Source: Lysobacter sp. FW306-1B-D06B
GTDB taxonomy: Bacteria > Pseudomonadota > Gammaproteobacteria > Xanthomonadales > Xanthomonadaceae
Reading direction: 5' to 3'
Assembly (NCBI RefSeq): GCF_038446665.1
Contig: NZ_CP151802.1
Location: 868,001 to 932,000, forward strand
DNA length: 64,000 bases
Shown: positions 8,139 through 16,452 of the stretch, in pieces
Position numbering within the stretch: the stretch's first letter is position 1
Layout of the letters: the number at the start of each line of letters is the position of its first letter
The notes under the pieces: generated by a model
Databases searched by the model: none
Told to the model about the DNA's origin: nothing
The model's input: the letters and a program-made list of their open reading frames with translations, nothing else
Program-made: the position numbers and the translations under genes

Positions 8139-10211
8139 TTACTCCGCCGGATAGCCCAGCCGCTGCGCGAGCGGGGTGAGCAGCTCGAACTCGTTGGCCA
8201 GCGTGTCGCGGAAGCGGCGCCAGTGGCCGGGCTCGAAGCGCACCGGGCCCAACTCGTTCTGCCGCGCGACCGCGACGCCGATCTGCAGCGCGTCGGCGAT
8301 CGCCTGGGCGATGCCATTGGCGTCCTGCGCGATGTCGTCGAGCTTGATCAGGCGGTGTGGGAACAGGTCCTGCTCGTGCAGATCGGCGATCTGCGCCAGG
8401 TTCGCGGCGAGCCAGCGCGCGGCCTCGTCGGGCGAGGGCAGCGCCAGCGGCACCGGCGAGCCGAAGGCCAGCCAGTCCACCAGCATGTCGCGCGGGTCAC
8501 GCAGCGCGACCATCAACACGGCCTCGGGCAGGTGCGCGCGCAGGGCGAGCAGCAGCGCGTTGTCCCACCACAGCAGCCAGTCGAAGACGTTGCCGTCCTG
8601 GATGCCGCGGCTCGGCAGCGCGGCGCGCCACAGGCTGATCATGTACGCCGGGTCGAGCGTGCCGTCGAGAAGTCCCGGCACCGTCGTGTAGCGCTGCAGC
8701 GGGTCGTTCGGCGGCTGCGCGCCGAAGCGGTCCGCACGCAGCGGCGCACCGGCCTGGTCGAAGGTGAGCGCGATGCGCTCCACCAGCGAACCCGGCGGAC
8801 CCCACAGCAGCAGCACCGCACCGGCCGGGTCCGGCAGCGGCGCCATGTCGGGCCACTGCGGGGCACCGACGCTGATCTCCGGCAAAGGCAGGCGTTGATC
8901 GACGACTTCGGCGTGCAGCTCGGCCCAGGTCGCAACGGCGGCATCGGGCTGACCGGCGATGTCGAAGCAGCGACCGAGCAGCTGTCGCAGCGCGCGCTTC
9001 ACGCCGGCATCCGGCGCCTGCGCGAGCAGGCTTTCCACGCGCTCCACGGCGGCGTCGGGATCGCGCTGCAGCAGGGCGTCGATGATGCGCAGCTCGGCCT
9101 GGGTGTGGCCCGGCTGCAGTTCGGCGATGCGGCGGGCGATGGCCTCGGCCTGTTCGGATTCGCCGACGCGATCGTGCAGCGTGGCCTGCGCTTCGAGCGC
9201 GGGGACGAAATCCGGCATCGCCGCGCGCCAGCGCTCGATCACCTTGCGCGATTCCTCGCTGGCGAATTCCTCGAACAGCAGTCGCGCGCGCCACAGGTCC
9301 GCCGACGCCACGTGTTCTTCCAGTGCGGCATCCAGCGTCGTGCGCGCTTCCTCGAAGCGCTCCGTGCGGCGCCAGGCCTCCAGAAGCGGCAGCACGTTGC
9401 GACGATCCTGGGGGTCGGCGGCGAAGGTCTGGCTCAGCAGTTCCAGGGCGCGCTCGTTGCGGCCGGCTTCCAGCTCCAGCTCGCCGACCATGCGCTGCAT
9501 CGCCACGGTGACGTCGCCGCTTTCCAGCAGCGGAGCGAGTTCGTCGGCGGCATCGGCCGGACGGCCCTGGCGACGGACCAGGTCGGCGACGAGCAAGCGC
9601 AGCGGGCGCGAGGTCGGGTCCTGTTCGAGCTGGCCGCGGAAGGCCTGTTCGGCGAAGGCGAAATGGCCCTTGGCGAGGTAGGCGAAGCCCAGCGCATGGC
9701 GCAGTTGCGCGTCGCCCGGTGCGCGTTCGGCGGCGGCGCTGATGATGGACAGGGCGCGGTCGGCGTCGCCGCGGCGAATCGCCAGGCCACCTTCGAGCGC
9801 AGCGATGTGCGGATGGTCCGGCGCGATGCGCGAGGCGGTGCGCGACAGGCGGGCGGCTTCGTCCAGATCGCCGCGCGCCAGCGCCAGGTGGCCCTGGATG
9901 ATGTAGGCCGGGAACTGGTTCGGGTCCAGGCCGGTGGTGCGGGCAAGCGCCGCCTGTGCTTCGTCGAGCTGGCGCTCGTGCAGCAGCAGGCCGGCGCGTT
10001 CGAGGTGGAGCGTGGCGTCTTCCGGCGCCAGGGCGATGGCCTGGTCGATCGCGGCCAGCGCGCCTTCGCGGTCACCGCCCAGGCGCAGGCCGGCGGCCAG
10101 CAGGCGGTGCGAGGTGGCGTCCTGCGGCTGCGCGGCGATGGCCTCGCGGGCGGTGGCGATTGCGTCGGCGGCGTCGCCGCGGCGCAGGGCCTCGATGATG
10201 GATTCGTGCAT
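8139..10211 (-). CDS. TPR protein with sulfotransferase-like C-terminus
   Basis: 690-residue cytoplasmic protein. Residues ~1-440 are tandem tetratricopeptide repeats (A-x-x-LGxxxxAL... with the P32-type ends LAPEDA, LDPNQF, AAQPQDA). The last ~230 residues resemble a sulfotransferase fold: the 3'-phosphate PAPS motif is recognisable as ALRDPRDMLVDWLAF, and a later LIKLDDI segment fits. The usual 5'-phosphosulfate loop (RSGT-type) is replaced by LLLWGPPGSLVERI, so catalysis is doubtful. Fusions of TPR arrays to sulfotransferase domains are common in Xanthomonadaceae. The substrate or partner is unknown. Confidence 0.8.
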   Translation of the reverse strand: MHESIIEALRRGDAADAIATAREAIAAQPQDATSHRLLAAGLRLGGDREGALAAIDQAIALAPEDATLHLERAGLLLHERQLDEAQAALARTTGLDPNQFPAYIIQGHLALARGDLDEAARLSRTASRIAPDHPHIAALEGGLAIRRGDADRALSIISAAAERAPGDAQLRHALGFAYLAKGHFAFAEQAFRGQLEQDPTSRPLRLLVADLVRRQGRPADAADELAPLLESGDVTVAMQRMVGELELEAGRNERALELLSQTFAADPQDRRNVLPLLEAWRRTERFEEARTTLDAALEEHVASADLWRARLLFEEFASEESRKVIERWRAAMPDFVPALEAQATLHDRVGESEQAEAIARRIAELQPGHTQAELRIIDALLQRDPDAAVERVESLLAQAPDAGVKRALRQLLGRCFDIAGQPDAAVATWAELHAEVVDQRLPLPEISVGAPQWPDMAPLPDPAGAVLLLWGPPGSLVERIALTFDQAGAPLRADRFGAQPPNDPLQRYTTVPGLLDGTLDPAYMISLWRAALPSRGIQDGNVFDWLLWWDNALLLALRAHLPEAVLMVALRDPRDMLVDWLAFGSPVPLALPSPDEAARWLAANLAQIADLHEQDLFPHRLIKLDDIAQDANGIAQAIADALQIGVAVARQNELGPVRFEPGHWRRFRDTLANEFELLTPLAQRLGYPAE

Positions 10212-10293
10212 GGACGGCTCGGATCAGGCGAAAACCGCGATTGTAGCGGTATGTCCGACCGTGCCCGCCGCTGTGTGCTGGGCGGTGTCCGCA

Positions 10294-10312
10294 GCCCCGC
10301 GCACGGCGGGGC
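10294..10312 (-). terminator. hairpin after the exported hypothetical gene
   Basis: Stem GCCCCGC (10294-10300) / GCGGGGC (10306-10312), directly beyond the stop codon of the next upstream gene on the minus strand; no T tract. Confidence 0.35.
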
Positions 10313-10317
10313 AGGCG

Positions 10318-10815
10318 TCAGCGAATGAAGGGCGGCCGTGCCTGCATGCGCGGACCCGGGCCCATCGGGCCGTAGCCCTCCCAGGCAGGGTAGTAGCCCG
10401 GCCCGAACAGGGCTCCCTCACTGCGACCGACGTTGATGTCGATGTTGACGTGGCTCGCGTCGCCTTCGTCATCGATGTAGGTCTTGTCGAGGTTGATGTT
10501 GGCGGCCTGCCAGTTGGCGTTGCCGGTCCGGCTGGAGTAACCGATGCCGGCCTCGACGCTGCCGTGCACGCGCCAGTCGTTGGGGTCGTCGCCTTGCGCG
10601 CTCCGAAGCGTGGTGCGTCGGCCGTGGTCGCCGTACCAGCTGCCCGGCGGATCGTTGCGATAGCTCACGTCCGGATCGGTGCTGGTGAAGCCGATGCGCT
10701 GCTGCGGCACGCTCAGGTCCAGCGCAGCCGCATCGACATCGTCCTGCGCCATCGCCGCCGTGCACAGGCTCAGGCCGGTCGCGAACAGGACGGCACGCAG
10801 GGGGGAGCGCTTCAT
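10318..10815 (-). CDS. exported hypothetical protein
   Basis: 165-residue protein that I do not recognise. A signal peptide is clear (MKRSPLRAVLFATGLSLCTAAMAQ, cleavage after AMAQ). The mature part is acidic and polar, with DPDVSYRNDPPGSWYGDHGRR, a Gly-rich GSVEAGIGYSSRTGNANWQA strand-like segment, and a Pro/Gly/Met-rich tail (GYGPMGPGPRMQARPPF). That composition fits a periplasmic or outer-membrane associated protein. The in-frame region before 10815 lacks a signal sequence and was left out. It is downstream of the YheT-type hydrolase gene on the same strand. Confidence 0.65.
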   Translation of the reverse strand: MKRSPLRAVLFATGLSLCTAAMAQDDVDAAALDLSVPQQRIGFTSTDPDVSYRNDPPGSWYGDHGRRTTLRSAQGDDPNDWRVHGSVEAGIGYSSRTGNANWQAANINLDKTYIDDEGDASHVNIDINVGRSEGALFGPGYYPAWEGYGPMGPGPRMQARPPFIR

Positions 10816-10937
10816 GGCAGGTCTCGATGGACGGGCGAACGACGCGTCGCCGACTTCGACGCTATCAACGCGCGCTTGAATGCGCGCTGTCGGCAACCGG
10901 GCATTTTTGTGTCATCCACGACACACGCACTTCGCGA

Positions 10938-11927
10938 TCAGGCCAGCGCCTTGCCGATGCGGCGCGCGATCCAGCGTTCCGCGAAACCATCCAGCTTCGC
11001 GCTTTCCAGGAAGCCGCAATGCCCGCCCCAGGGCGAGATCTCCACCTGGGCGCTGTCCGGAAGTTGCAGCTTGCGGAAGCCGTCCACCGGGATCACCGGG
11101 TCGTCTTCGGCCATCAGGATGCTTGCCGGCACCTGCAGCGAGGCGAGGCGGTGGTCGGCGATGGAGTAGCCGTCGAAGTAACTCTCCAGGGTGCCGAATT
11201 CGGTGTGGCGTTCGACCATCCATTGCGTGAGCGGGCGCATGCGCAGGCCCAGCACCTGGTCGTCGAAGGCGTGCGTCTGCGGGAACAGCTCGCGCTTGCG
11301 CGCCAGCGAGCCGCGCCACTTGCGCTCGAAGTACCACAGGTACACCGGCAGCCCCTGCTCCATCGACTCCATCGTCCGTGCCGGATCCAGCACCGGGCAG
11401 ACGGCCGCGACGTGCTCCAGGCGCACGCCGGCGCTGGGCGCGCGCAGCGCCAGGCGCAGCGCGAAGTTGCCGCCGAGCGAGTAACCGGCCACCGCCATCG
11501 GCCGGTCCGGATACAGCTTCGCGACCGCCGCCGCCGCCCGCACCACTTCGTCGATGCGGTTGGAGTGGAACAGCCCCTCGTTCAGATGGTGCGTATTGCC
11601 GTGGTCGCGGAAGTTGAGGCGGAAGACTTCGAAGCCTTCGCGCAGCAGCTGCACCGCGGTGAGCCGCATGTAGCTGGAATCGACGCTGCCTTCCCAGCCG
11701 TGCAGCAGCAGCACCAGGCCGCGCGAGGGACGCTCGGGCAGGGTGGAATGCACGCCCTGCAGGCGTACGCCTTCGCCGGCGTCGACGGTGTGGAGGGTGC
11801 TGACCGCATTCAGGTCCGCGAGACTGCGCTCGCCATGTCGGCGACGCAGTGGACTGGAACCCAGCACCGATTGGACATGCGCATTGCGCAGCCAGCGGGG
11901 CGGAGAGTAGTCGGAGGCGGTCAGCAT
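10938..11927 (-). CDS. YheT-family alpha/beta hydrolase
   Basis: About 329-residue alpha/beta-fold hydrolase of the YheT/EMB8 group. The N-terminal SPPRWLRNAHVQSVLGSSPLRR is typical of this family. The nucleophile elbow is GYSLGG, the acid lies in MAEDDPVIPV, and the histidine in WGGHCGF. The oxyanion region is LLHGWEGS. Members are esterases of uncertain natural substrate, probably cytoplasmic. ATG at 11927 is preferred; an ATG four codons upstream (11939) is equally open. It follows the acyltransferase gene on the same strand, with a short gap. Confidence 0.9.
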   Translation of the reverse strand: MLTASDYSPPRWLRNAHVQSVLGSSPLRRRHGERSLADLNAVSTLHTVDAGEGVRLQGVHSTLPERPSRGLVLLLHGWEGSVDSSYMRLTAVQLLREGFEVFRLNFRDHGNTHHLNEGLFHSNRIDEVVRAAAAVAKLYPDRPMAVAGYSLGGNFALRLALRAPSAGVRLEHVAAVCPVLDPARTMESMEQGLPVYLWYFERKWRGSLARKRELFPQTHAFDDQVLGLRMRPLTQWMVERHTEFGTLESYFDGYSIADHRLASLQVPASILMAEDDPVIPVDGFRKLQLPDSAQVEISPWGGHCGFLESAKLDGFAERWIARRIGKALA

Positions 11928-11993
11928 GCCTGGGACCATAGCCGTACGGAATCGAGTGCTCGCACTAGTGCCTTACACCCAAGAACGTGAAGT

Positions 11994-12800
11994 TCAGCTC
12001 GTCATGGCCGCGATGATGCGCGAGCGCGCAGTCTCGGCGATGCGGCGACGGCCGTCGGTCTCGCCGGGCAGGATCGGCTCGAGGAAATGCACCTCGGCCA
12101 GCCGTGGCGGTTCGCCCAGCAGACGCAGGAAATTGGCCAGGAAGCTCTCGCCCGGCTGGAAGGCCACGACGTGCTGGGCATCGCCGTGCTCGCCGTAGCG
12201 CAGCGCGACCGGCTGCACCGGCACGCCGGCCTCGACGGCGGCCAGGAAAATGCGGGCGTGGAAGGGGCCGATCTCGCGTCCGCCGCGCGTGCCGCCTTCG
12301 GGGAACACGCCGACCGAGCGGCCTTCACGCAGCCGGCCCAGCATCTCGTGCAGCACGCCGCCGAGCGATTCGGTGCTGCCGCGCGCGTGGAAGATCGTCT
12401 CGCCGCGTGAGGCCAGCCAGCCCACGACCGGCCAGCTGGCGATTTCGCGCTTGGCGACGAAGCCCATCATGCGCTGGCTGTGCAGGGTCTCGATGTCGAT
12501 CCAGCTGACGTGGTTGGCGACGAACATCGCCGCGCCCGGCAGCGGCGTGCCGACGCGACGCAGGCGGAAGCCGAAGATCCACATCAGCCCGGCGGACCAG
12601 GCGCGGATGGCGCGATGCTCCAGCGGCTCATCGCCCACGCGCACGTTCTCCAGGAACGGCACGGCGGTGAGCAGCGTCAGCGGCAGGTCGACGAACACGT
12701 GCCACAGCAGCAGCGGCACGCGGACAAGGTAACGGAGCGCGCGCGCGGCGGGCGCCGTGGTCGGCGCCGTCGCGCCGGCGTGGGGAGACGGCGCATTCAT
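11994..12800 (-). CDS. PlsC-like lysophospholipid acyltransferase
   Basis: 268-residue membrane-associated acyltransferase. Motif I NHVSWIDIETL (NHxxxxD catalytic pair), motif II near GETIFHARGS and motif III FPEGGTRGG are all present; one or two hydrophobic helices near residues 25-60 anchor it. The family transfers fatty acyl groups to lysophosphatidic acid or, in some members, to ornithine lipids; which applies here is not shown by the sequence. ATG 12800 begins MNAPSPHAGA; an in-frame ATG at 12842 is possible. Divergence from canonical plsC and the genomic setting make a secondary acyltransferase plausible. Confidence 0.88.
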   Translation of the reverse strand: MNAPSPHAGATAPTTAPAARALRYLVRVPLLLWHVFVDLPLTLLTAVPFLENVRVGDEPLEHRAIRAWSAGLMWIFGFRLRRVGTPLPGAAMFVANHVSWIDIETLHSQRMMGFVAKREIASWPVVGWLASRGETIFHARGSTESLGGVLHEMLGRLREGRSVGVFPEGGTRGGREIGPFHARIFLAAVEAGVPVQPVALRYGEHGDAQHVVAFQPGESFLANFLRLLGEPPRLAEVHFLEPILPGETDGRRRIAETARSRIIAAMTS

Positions 12801-12912
12801 TGATGCACGATACCTAAGCACCGCCGCGGCGACCAGCGCCATGAGCGGGATGCGTCGATGCGTCCAGACAGGTTCCGCAATGCGCCGCGCGCATGCGCCT
12901 TCGCGACACGAC

Positions 12913-13359
12913 TCACGGGCGCGCGATCACCGCCACCGTCAGCCGCGAGATGCACACCAGCTTGCCGCGCTCGTCCTCGATGCGGATCTCCCACACCTGC
13001 GTGCGACCGCCCACGTGCAGCGGCCGCGCGGTGCCGGTGACATGGCCCTCGCGCACGCCGCGCAGGTGGTTGGCGTTGATCTCGATGCCGACGCAGGCCT
13101 CGTCCTCGCCCACGCACTGCATCGCGGCGCTGCTGCCCAGCGTTTCGGCGAGCAGCACGGAGGCGCCGCCGTGGAGCAGGCCGTAAGGCTGATGGGTGCG
13201 GTGATCGACCGGCATGGTGGCGCGGATGAAGTCGTGGCCGACTTCGGTGAACACGATGCCCAGCGGCTCCATCGCCGTGTTGCGCGACATCGCGTTGAGG
13301 GCGGCCAGATCCGGCGGAGTGCGGAACGGCGAACGGGGGGCGGTGGGGGCGTCGCTCAT
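12913..13359 (-). CDS. PaaI-type hotdog thioesterase
   Basis: 148-residue hotdog-fold acyl-CoA thioesterase. The active-site segment is HQPYGLLHGGASVLLAETLGSSAA, with the catalytic acid in LAETLGS and the HGG loop that binds the thioester. It resembles the EntH/MenI/YbdB branch acting on aromatic or hydroxybenzoyl-CoA esters, but the substrate is not fixed by sequence. Its ATG overlaps the TGA of a possible 47-codon frame upstream (ATGA). No strong ribosome binding site is seen, which leaves room for coupled translation. Confidence 0.9.
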   Translation of the reverse strand: MSDAPTAPRSPFRTPPDLAALNAMSRNTAMEPLGIVFTEVGHDFIRATMPVDHRTHQPYGLLHGGASVLLAETLGSSAAMQCVGEDEACVGIEINANHLRGVREGHVTGTARPLHVGGRTQVWEIRIEDERGKLVCISRLTVAVIARP

Positions 13360-13499
13360 GCGGCCACTTTAGCGAGGCCGGGGAATAAAAGGGGCCCGGC
13401 AGTCAGTGCGTCGTTACGGAGAGAATCCGACGCACCGGCTCCGGGCCAGGGGGAATGGGGGATGGTTTCGATGGACTGGGGTTCGATCGGTTCCTGCAT
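13356..13499 (-). CDS. possible 47-codon small ORF coupled to the thioesterase
   Basis: ATG at 13499 with AGGA seven to ten bases upstream opens a frame for a 47-residue peptide (starts MQEPIEPQSIETIPHSP, ends LFPGLAKVAA). Its TGA overlaps the thioesterase ATG as ATGA. I recognise no family. Against it: it spans the hairpin at 13384-13447 and has no paralogue here, so it may be only a leader or chance. Confidence 0.22.
   Translation of the reverse strand: MQEPIEPQSIETIPHSPWPGAGASDSLRNDALTAGPLLFPGLAKVAA
13384..13447 (-). terminator. branched hairpin after the small-protein pair
   Basis: On the minus strand GGCCCGG pairs with CCGGGCC (13441-13447 / 13393-13399) and an inner TGCGTCG pairs with CGACGCA (13407-13413 / 13428-13434), then CCCCTTTTATT. 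It lies between the small-protein genes and the thioesterase start, so it could end the small-protein transcript or act as a leader structure for the thioesterase. Confidence 0.45.
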
Positions 13500-13589
13500 G
13501 GGTCCTGCTACGGGAGACGAGGTGTTGCCGGACGAGTTGTTCTTGGCGCCGGGGGAAGCGCGGTCAGGCGCTGGGCCTGGAGGACGCCG

Positions 13590-13775
13590 TCATGCGCAGC
13601 GGAAACGCGGCTGCATCCAGTCCTGGGCGTAGTGGCGGCTGGTGGCGTAGCCGCTGCTGTTGCCGTAGCCCACGCCGAAGTCGCGTTCGCGATGGACGTG
13701 ACGCACCGGCAGCGGAATGACGACGTTCGCGCGCGGGGCGGAGGGGGAGGTCGGGATGGCACGGAAGGCGTTCAT
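13590..13775 (-). CDS. small conserved-block protein, copy 2
   Basis: 61-residue protein that I do not recognise. The N-terminal half (MNAFRAIPTSPSAPRANVV...) is Ser/Pro/Ala-rich. The C-terminal half carries the block shared with the neighbour at 13810: HRERDFGVGYG, then SSGYA, an R-x-Y, a Trp and the end PRFRCA. It has no signal peptide or membrane segment; it is basic and aromatic-rich. AGGAC nine or so bases before the ATG matches the layout of copy 1. Comparing the two copies over the 17 codons from the shared His through GYA, five differences are silent and one changes an amino acid, which supports real translation under selection. Confidence 0.65.
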   Translation of the reverse strand: MNAFRAIPTSPSAPRANVVIPLPVRHVHRERDFGVGYGNSSGYATSRHYAQDWMQPRFRCA

Positions 13776-13809
13776 GGCGGTGTCCTGGAATTCGGTACTG
13801 CGTGGTGAA

Positions 13810-13998
13810 TCAGGCAAAGCGGAAGCGCGGCGGCGCCCACTCGGTCGTGTAGCGGCGGTTGCTGGCATAGCCACTGCTGGTGCCGTAGCCGACGCCGAAA
13901 TCGCGTTCGCGGTGGTTGCGCGACGGGGCGTTCATCAGGGCCAGCGGGGAAACCGGAGCGGACTTGGCGGACGGGGCGAAAGTGGTGAGGGCGTTCAT
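13810..13998 (-). CDS. small conserved-block protein, copy 1
   Basis: 62-residue paralogue of the product at 13590-13775, 34 bp upstream of it in the same direction. Residues 29-39 are HRERDFGVGYG, followed by SSGYA (41-45), RRY, W and the end PPRFRFA. The first 28 residues are Ala/Ser/Pro-rich and barely resemble copy 2. AAGGA precedes the ATG at a suitable distance. The perfect-arm palindrome at 14036-14055 lies about 40 bases upstream and could be its operator. No modification enzyme, transporter or regulator is adjacent, so a RiPP precursor is possible but unsupported. Function unknown. Confidence 0.68.
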   Translation of the reverse strand: MNALTTFAPSAKSAPVSPLALMNAPSRNHRERDFGVGYGTSSGYASNRRYTTEWAPPRFRFA

Positions 13999-14035
13999 GG
14001 CGGGGTCCTTCGTGGGGGTGGGTTACTGCCTCGGT

Positions 14036-14055
14036 GTGTTGGTAAAGTACAACAC
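14036..14055. promoter_or_regulatory. palindrome upstream of the small-protein pair
   Basis: GTGTTGGTAAAGTACAACAC: 6-bp perfect arms GTGTTG/CAACAC, and a nested GTA-AAG-TAC. About 40 bp before the first small-protein ATG. It looks like an operator for a dimeric repressor. The rest of 14056-14300 shows no gene I can support. Confidence 0.4.
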
Positions 14056-14308
14056 CAGATCTATTCCGCCATGGGCCATAAGTCACCCCACCGAAGACCT
14101 ATCTGACGGGGCACGGCCGGAGCCGGAACTTGCTGATATAGATGGACATTTCGGCGCTACCGTTGCCATGACTGATGGCAGGGGTGCGGCCTGGGCCCAC
14201 GCGGACACGCCTCGCGGTCGCCAGCTGGGACGAGAGGGAGGGTGAAGACCGTCACATTCAGGAAGGTGACTGCGCTCGTCCGCATGGGGGGCGGAGCGGC
14301 CAGTGCGC

Positions 14309-14337
14309 AAAAACGCCCCGGGCGGCCGAGCCCGGGG
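14309..14337 (-). terminator. rho-independent terminator of the sixA-yceI-pld operon
   Basis: On the minus strand CCCCGGGC (14337-14330) pairs with GCCCGGGG (14323-14316), then CG and TTTTT (14313-14309). A classical strong terminator about 70 bases beyond the phospholipase-D-like stop codon. Confidence 0.85.
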
Positions 14338-14406
14338 GCCGGCGCGAGCACGCGAGGAAGGGGATTCCGCCCGTTGTCCGGGGGCGGCGAGCCCCTCAAT
14401 CGCCGA

Positions 14407-16452
14407 TCAGAGGATCGGCGCCAGCCCCGCGCCGAACGCGGTGAAGATCCGCGTCGTGATGCCCTTCAGGCCCGTCGACACTTCGGGGAAGTCGCCCACC
14501 GGTTGGTAGCACGCGCGGAAATCGGGATTGCTGGGCAGCAGGGGCTGCGGGCAGTCCGGCCCGGGCACGAACTCGTAGCTGGTGGCGTAGCGCATCGGCC
14601 ACAGGTCCAGCACGGGCATCGCCTCGAACATCTTGCCGATCGAATAGTTGAGCCCGGAAAACACCGGCGGCTTGTCGCGCCGCGCGATCACCCACGAGTT
14701 CGCCGGCGCGATGTCGCGATGGATGCTCGCGCGCAGTGCCTGCGCGAACGCGCGGTCCTCGATCACCACCGCGCTCTCGGTGTTGTAGTGATCGCCGCGC
14801 GGATCGAAGTTGTGCGTACCGACCACGCCGATGCGGCCGTCGATCACCATCGACTTGGCGTGCAGGCCGATGCGCACGCCCGCGCGCTGCAGCGGCACCG
14901 GCTGGTTCGCGCCACGCGAGCTGTAGCGCAGCGCGCTGTACTCGCGCGACAGGGCGCGGCGGTACTGGTCGCGCTCCAGCGCGCTGCGGCGGTCGTAACG
15001 CTCGCGCAGTTCGCGGTGGGTCTGGCTCAGGTCCTGCGGCGGCGGTTGCGACGGACTTGCCGCAGATGCCACGGTGCCGCCGCTTTCGCCCTTCAGCGCG
15101 CGGCTGGCGGAGAGGGACGCCGGGTCGGCGGCCGAATCCTCGTCGAACCCCAGGTCCGGCAGTTCCGCGCCGGTGGCGGCGATGTCGATCGGCGCATCTT
15201 CCGGGAACGGCTTGTACTCGAAGATGTTGAAGCCGAACTCGCGCAGGTAGCGGCGCTTGTACTTGTACGACAGCGCGTAGGCGATGAACGCATCCGTCGC
15301 CGCCAGGCTGTTGGTGGACACGATGATCTTCGGCCGCTCGTCGAACGGGCGCTCGTGCAGCTGGCGGAACATGTCCTGCGCGGCGTCGGAGAGAACGAGG
15401 TACGGCGTCTGCAGCACCACTTCCTCGCGCGCCGATTCGATCAGGCTGCGCAGCGAGCCCGAAGCCACCGCCTGCTGGTCGGCGTTGACGGCCTGGTGCT
15501 TCTCCGGCGTGTCGGAGATGTAGCGCACGTGGCCCACGCGGATCGCCTGCGACACCAGGCGCTGTTCGATCAACGCACTGTCGGCGGCATCGCGCAGCAT
15601 CGCCTGCGCGCGCTGCGGGCGCTCGAAATGCGCAGGCGGCAGCGCCGGCACGCCGGCGGTCAGCAGCCAGCCGCCGACGTCGTCGAGGCGTTCCACCGGC
15701 GTGCTGCGGCGGTCGTTCCAGAACAGTGCGAAGTCATCGCGCATGACGTGCGCGACGGGGCCGGCGACGAGCAGGTCGCGGTCGCGGAAGTTGTACTCGT
15801 CGTCCCAGTCGTAATAGTCGTCCTGGTAATTGCGCCCGCCGGTGATGCCGACCGCGCCGTCCACCAGCAGCAGCTTGGTGTGCATGCGCTGGTTGAGCGT
15901 GCGCCAGCAGCAGGCCGCCGCCAGCGCGTATTGCGGGTAGCTGATCTGCGCACGACCCAACACGGGGCTGTACAGCTTCAACTCGAAATTGACGTGCGCG
16001 CCGGCCAGCGCGGCCAGGGTTTCCACGTGCTTAAGCGCGGCGAGCTGGTCGATCAGCACGCGCACGCGCACGCCGCGGCGCGCGGCGGCGAGGAGTTCGT
16101 CCAGCACGAGCCGGCCGGCGTCGTCCTCGTCGAAGATGTAGGTCTGCAGGTCGATGGCGGTGGTCGCGCTGCGGATCAGGTTGACGCGCGCGAGCAGGGC
16201 GTCGGGGCCGCGGTCCAGGATCAGCGCGTAATGCACCGGCGCCTCTGGAGTGGACTGCGCGAAGGCGCGAGCGGCCAGGTCGCGCAGTGGCGAACGCTGG
16301 GCGCACGCGTCCATGCGCGTGCCATCCACCTGGGTGGAGCGCGCCTGCACCACCGTTTCCGTGGCGCGGTCACGCTGGGCGCCGGACAGCGAGGCGCAGG
16401 CGCCAAGCGCCAGCGACAGCACGGCCACGCCGATCCGCACAATCGCTCTCAC
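14407..16452 (-). CDS. phospholipase D family lipoprotein
   Basis: 681-residue predicted lipoprotein with two PLD catalytic motifs. A GTG start at 16452 gives a signal ending in the lipobox LALGAC (Cys19). The first HKD motif is HTKLLLVDGAVGITGGRN (His191), the second HAKSMVIDGRIGVVGTHNFDPRGD in the C-terminal third. Between them is a Ser/Ala/Gly-rich stretch. The layout matches cardiolipin-synthase-like or PLD-type phosphodiesterases exposed to the periplasm. The GTG overlaps the yceI stop (GTGA), so translation is probably coupled. An ATG-initiated longer frame begins at 16575 inside yceI and was rejected because it hides the lipobox. A strong terminator follows. Confidence 0.9.
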   Translation of the reverse strand: MRAIVRIGVAVLSLALGACASLSGAQRDRATETVVQARSTQVDGTRMDACAQRSPLRDLAARAFAQSTPEAPVHYALILDRGPDALLARVNLIRSATTAIDLQTYIFDEDDAGRLVLDELLAAARRGVRVRVLIDQLAALKHVETLAALAGAHVNFELKLYSPVLGRAQISYPQYALAAACCWRTLNQRMHTKLLLVDGAVGITGGRNYQDDYYDWDDEYNFRDRDLLVAGPVAHVMRDDFALFWNDRRSTPVERLDDVGGWLLTAGVPALPPAHFERPQRAQAMLRDAADSALIEQRLVSQAIRVGHVRYISDTPEKHQAVNADQQAVASGSLRSLIESAREEVVLQTPYLVLSDAAQDMFRQLHERPFDERPKIIVSTNSLAATDAFIAYALSYKYKRRYLREFGFNIFEYKPFPEDAPIDIAATGAELPDLGFDEDSAADPASLSASRALKGESGGTVASAASPSQPPPQDLSQTHRELRERYDRRSALERDQYRRALSREYSALRYSSRGANQPVPLQRAGVRIGLHAKSMVIDGRIGVVGTHNFDPRGDHYNTESAVVIEDRAFAQALRASIHRDIAPANSWVIARRDKPPVFSGLNYSIGKMFEAMPVLDLWPMRYATSYEFVPGPDCPQPLLPSNPDFRACYQPVGDFPEVSTGLKGITTRIFTAFGAGLAPIL

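Noticed and set aside
13590..13998. RiPP biosynthetic cluster around the small proteins
   Set aside because: No maturase, protease, radical SAM enzyme or exporter lies within several kilobases; only the precursor-like size fits.
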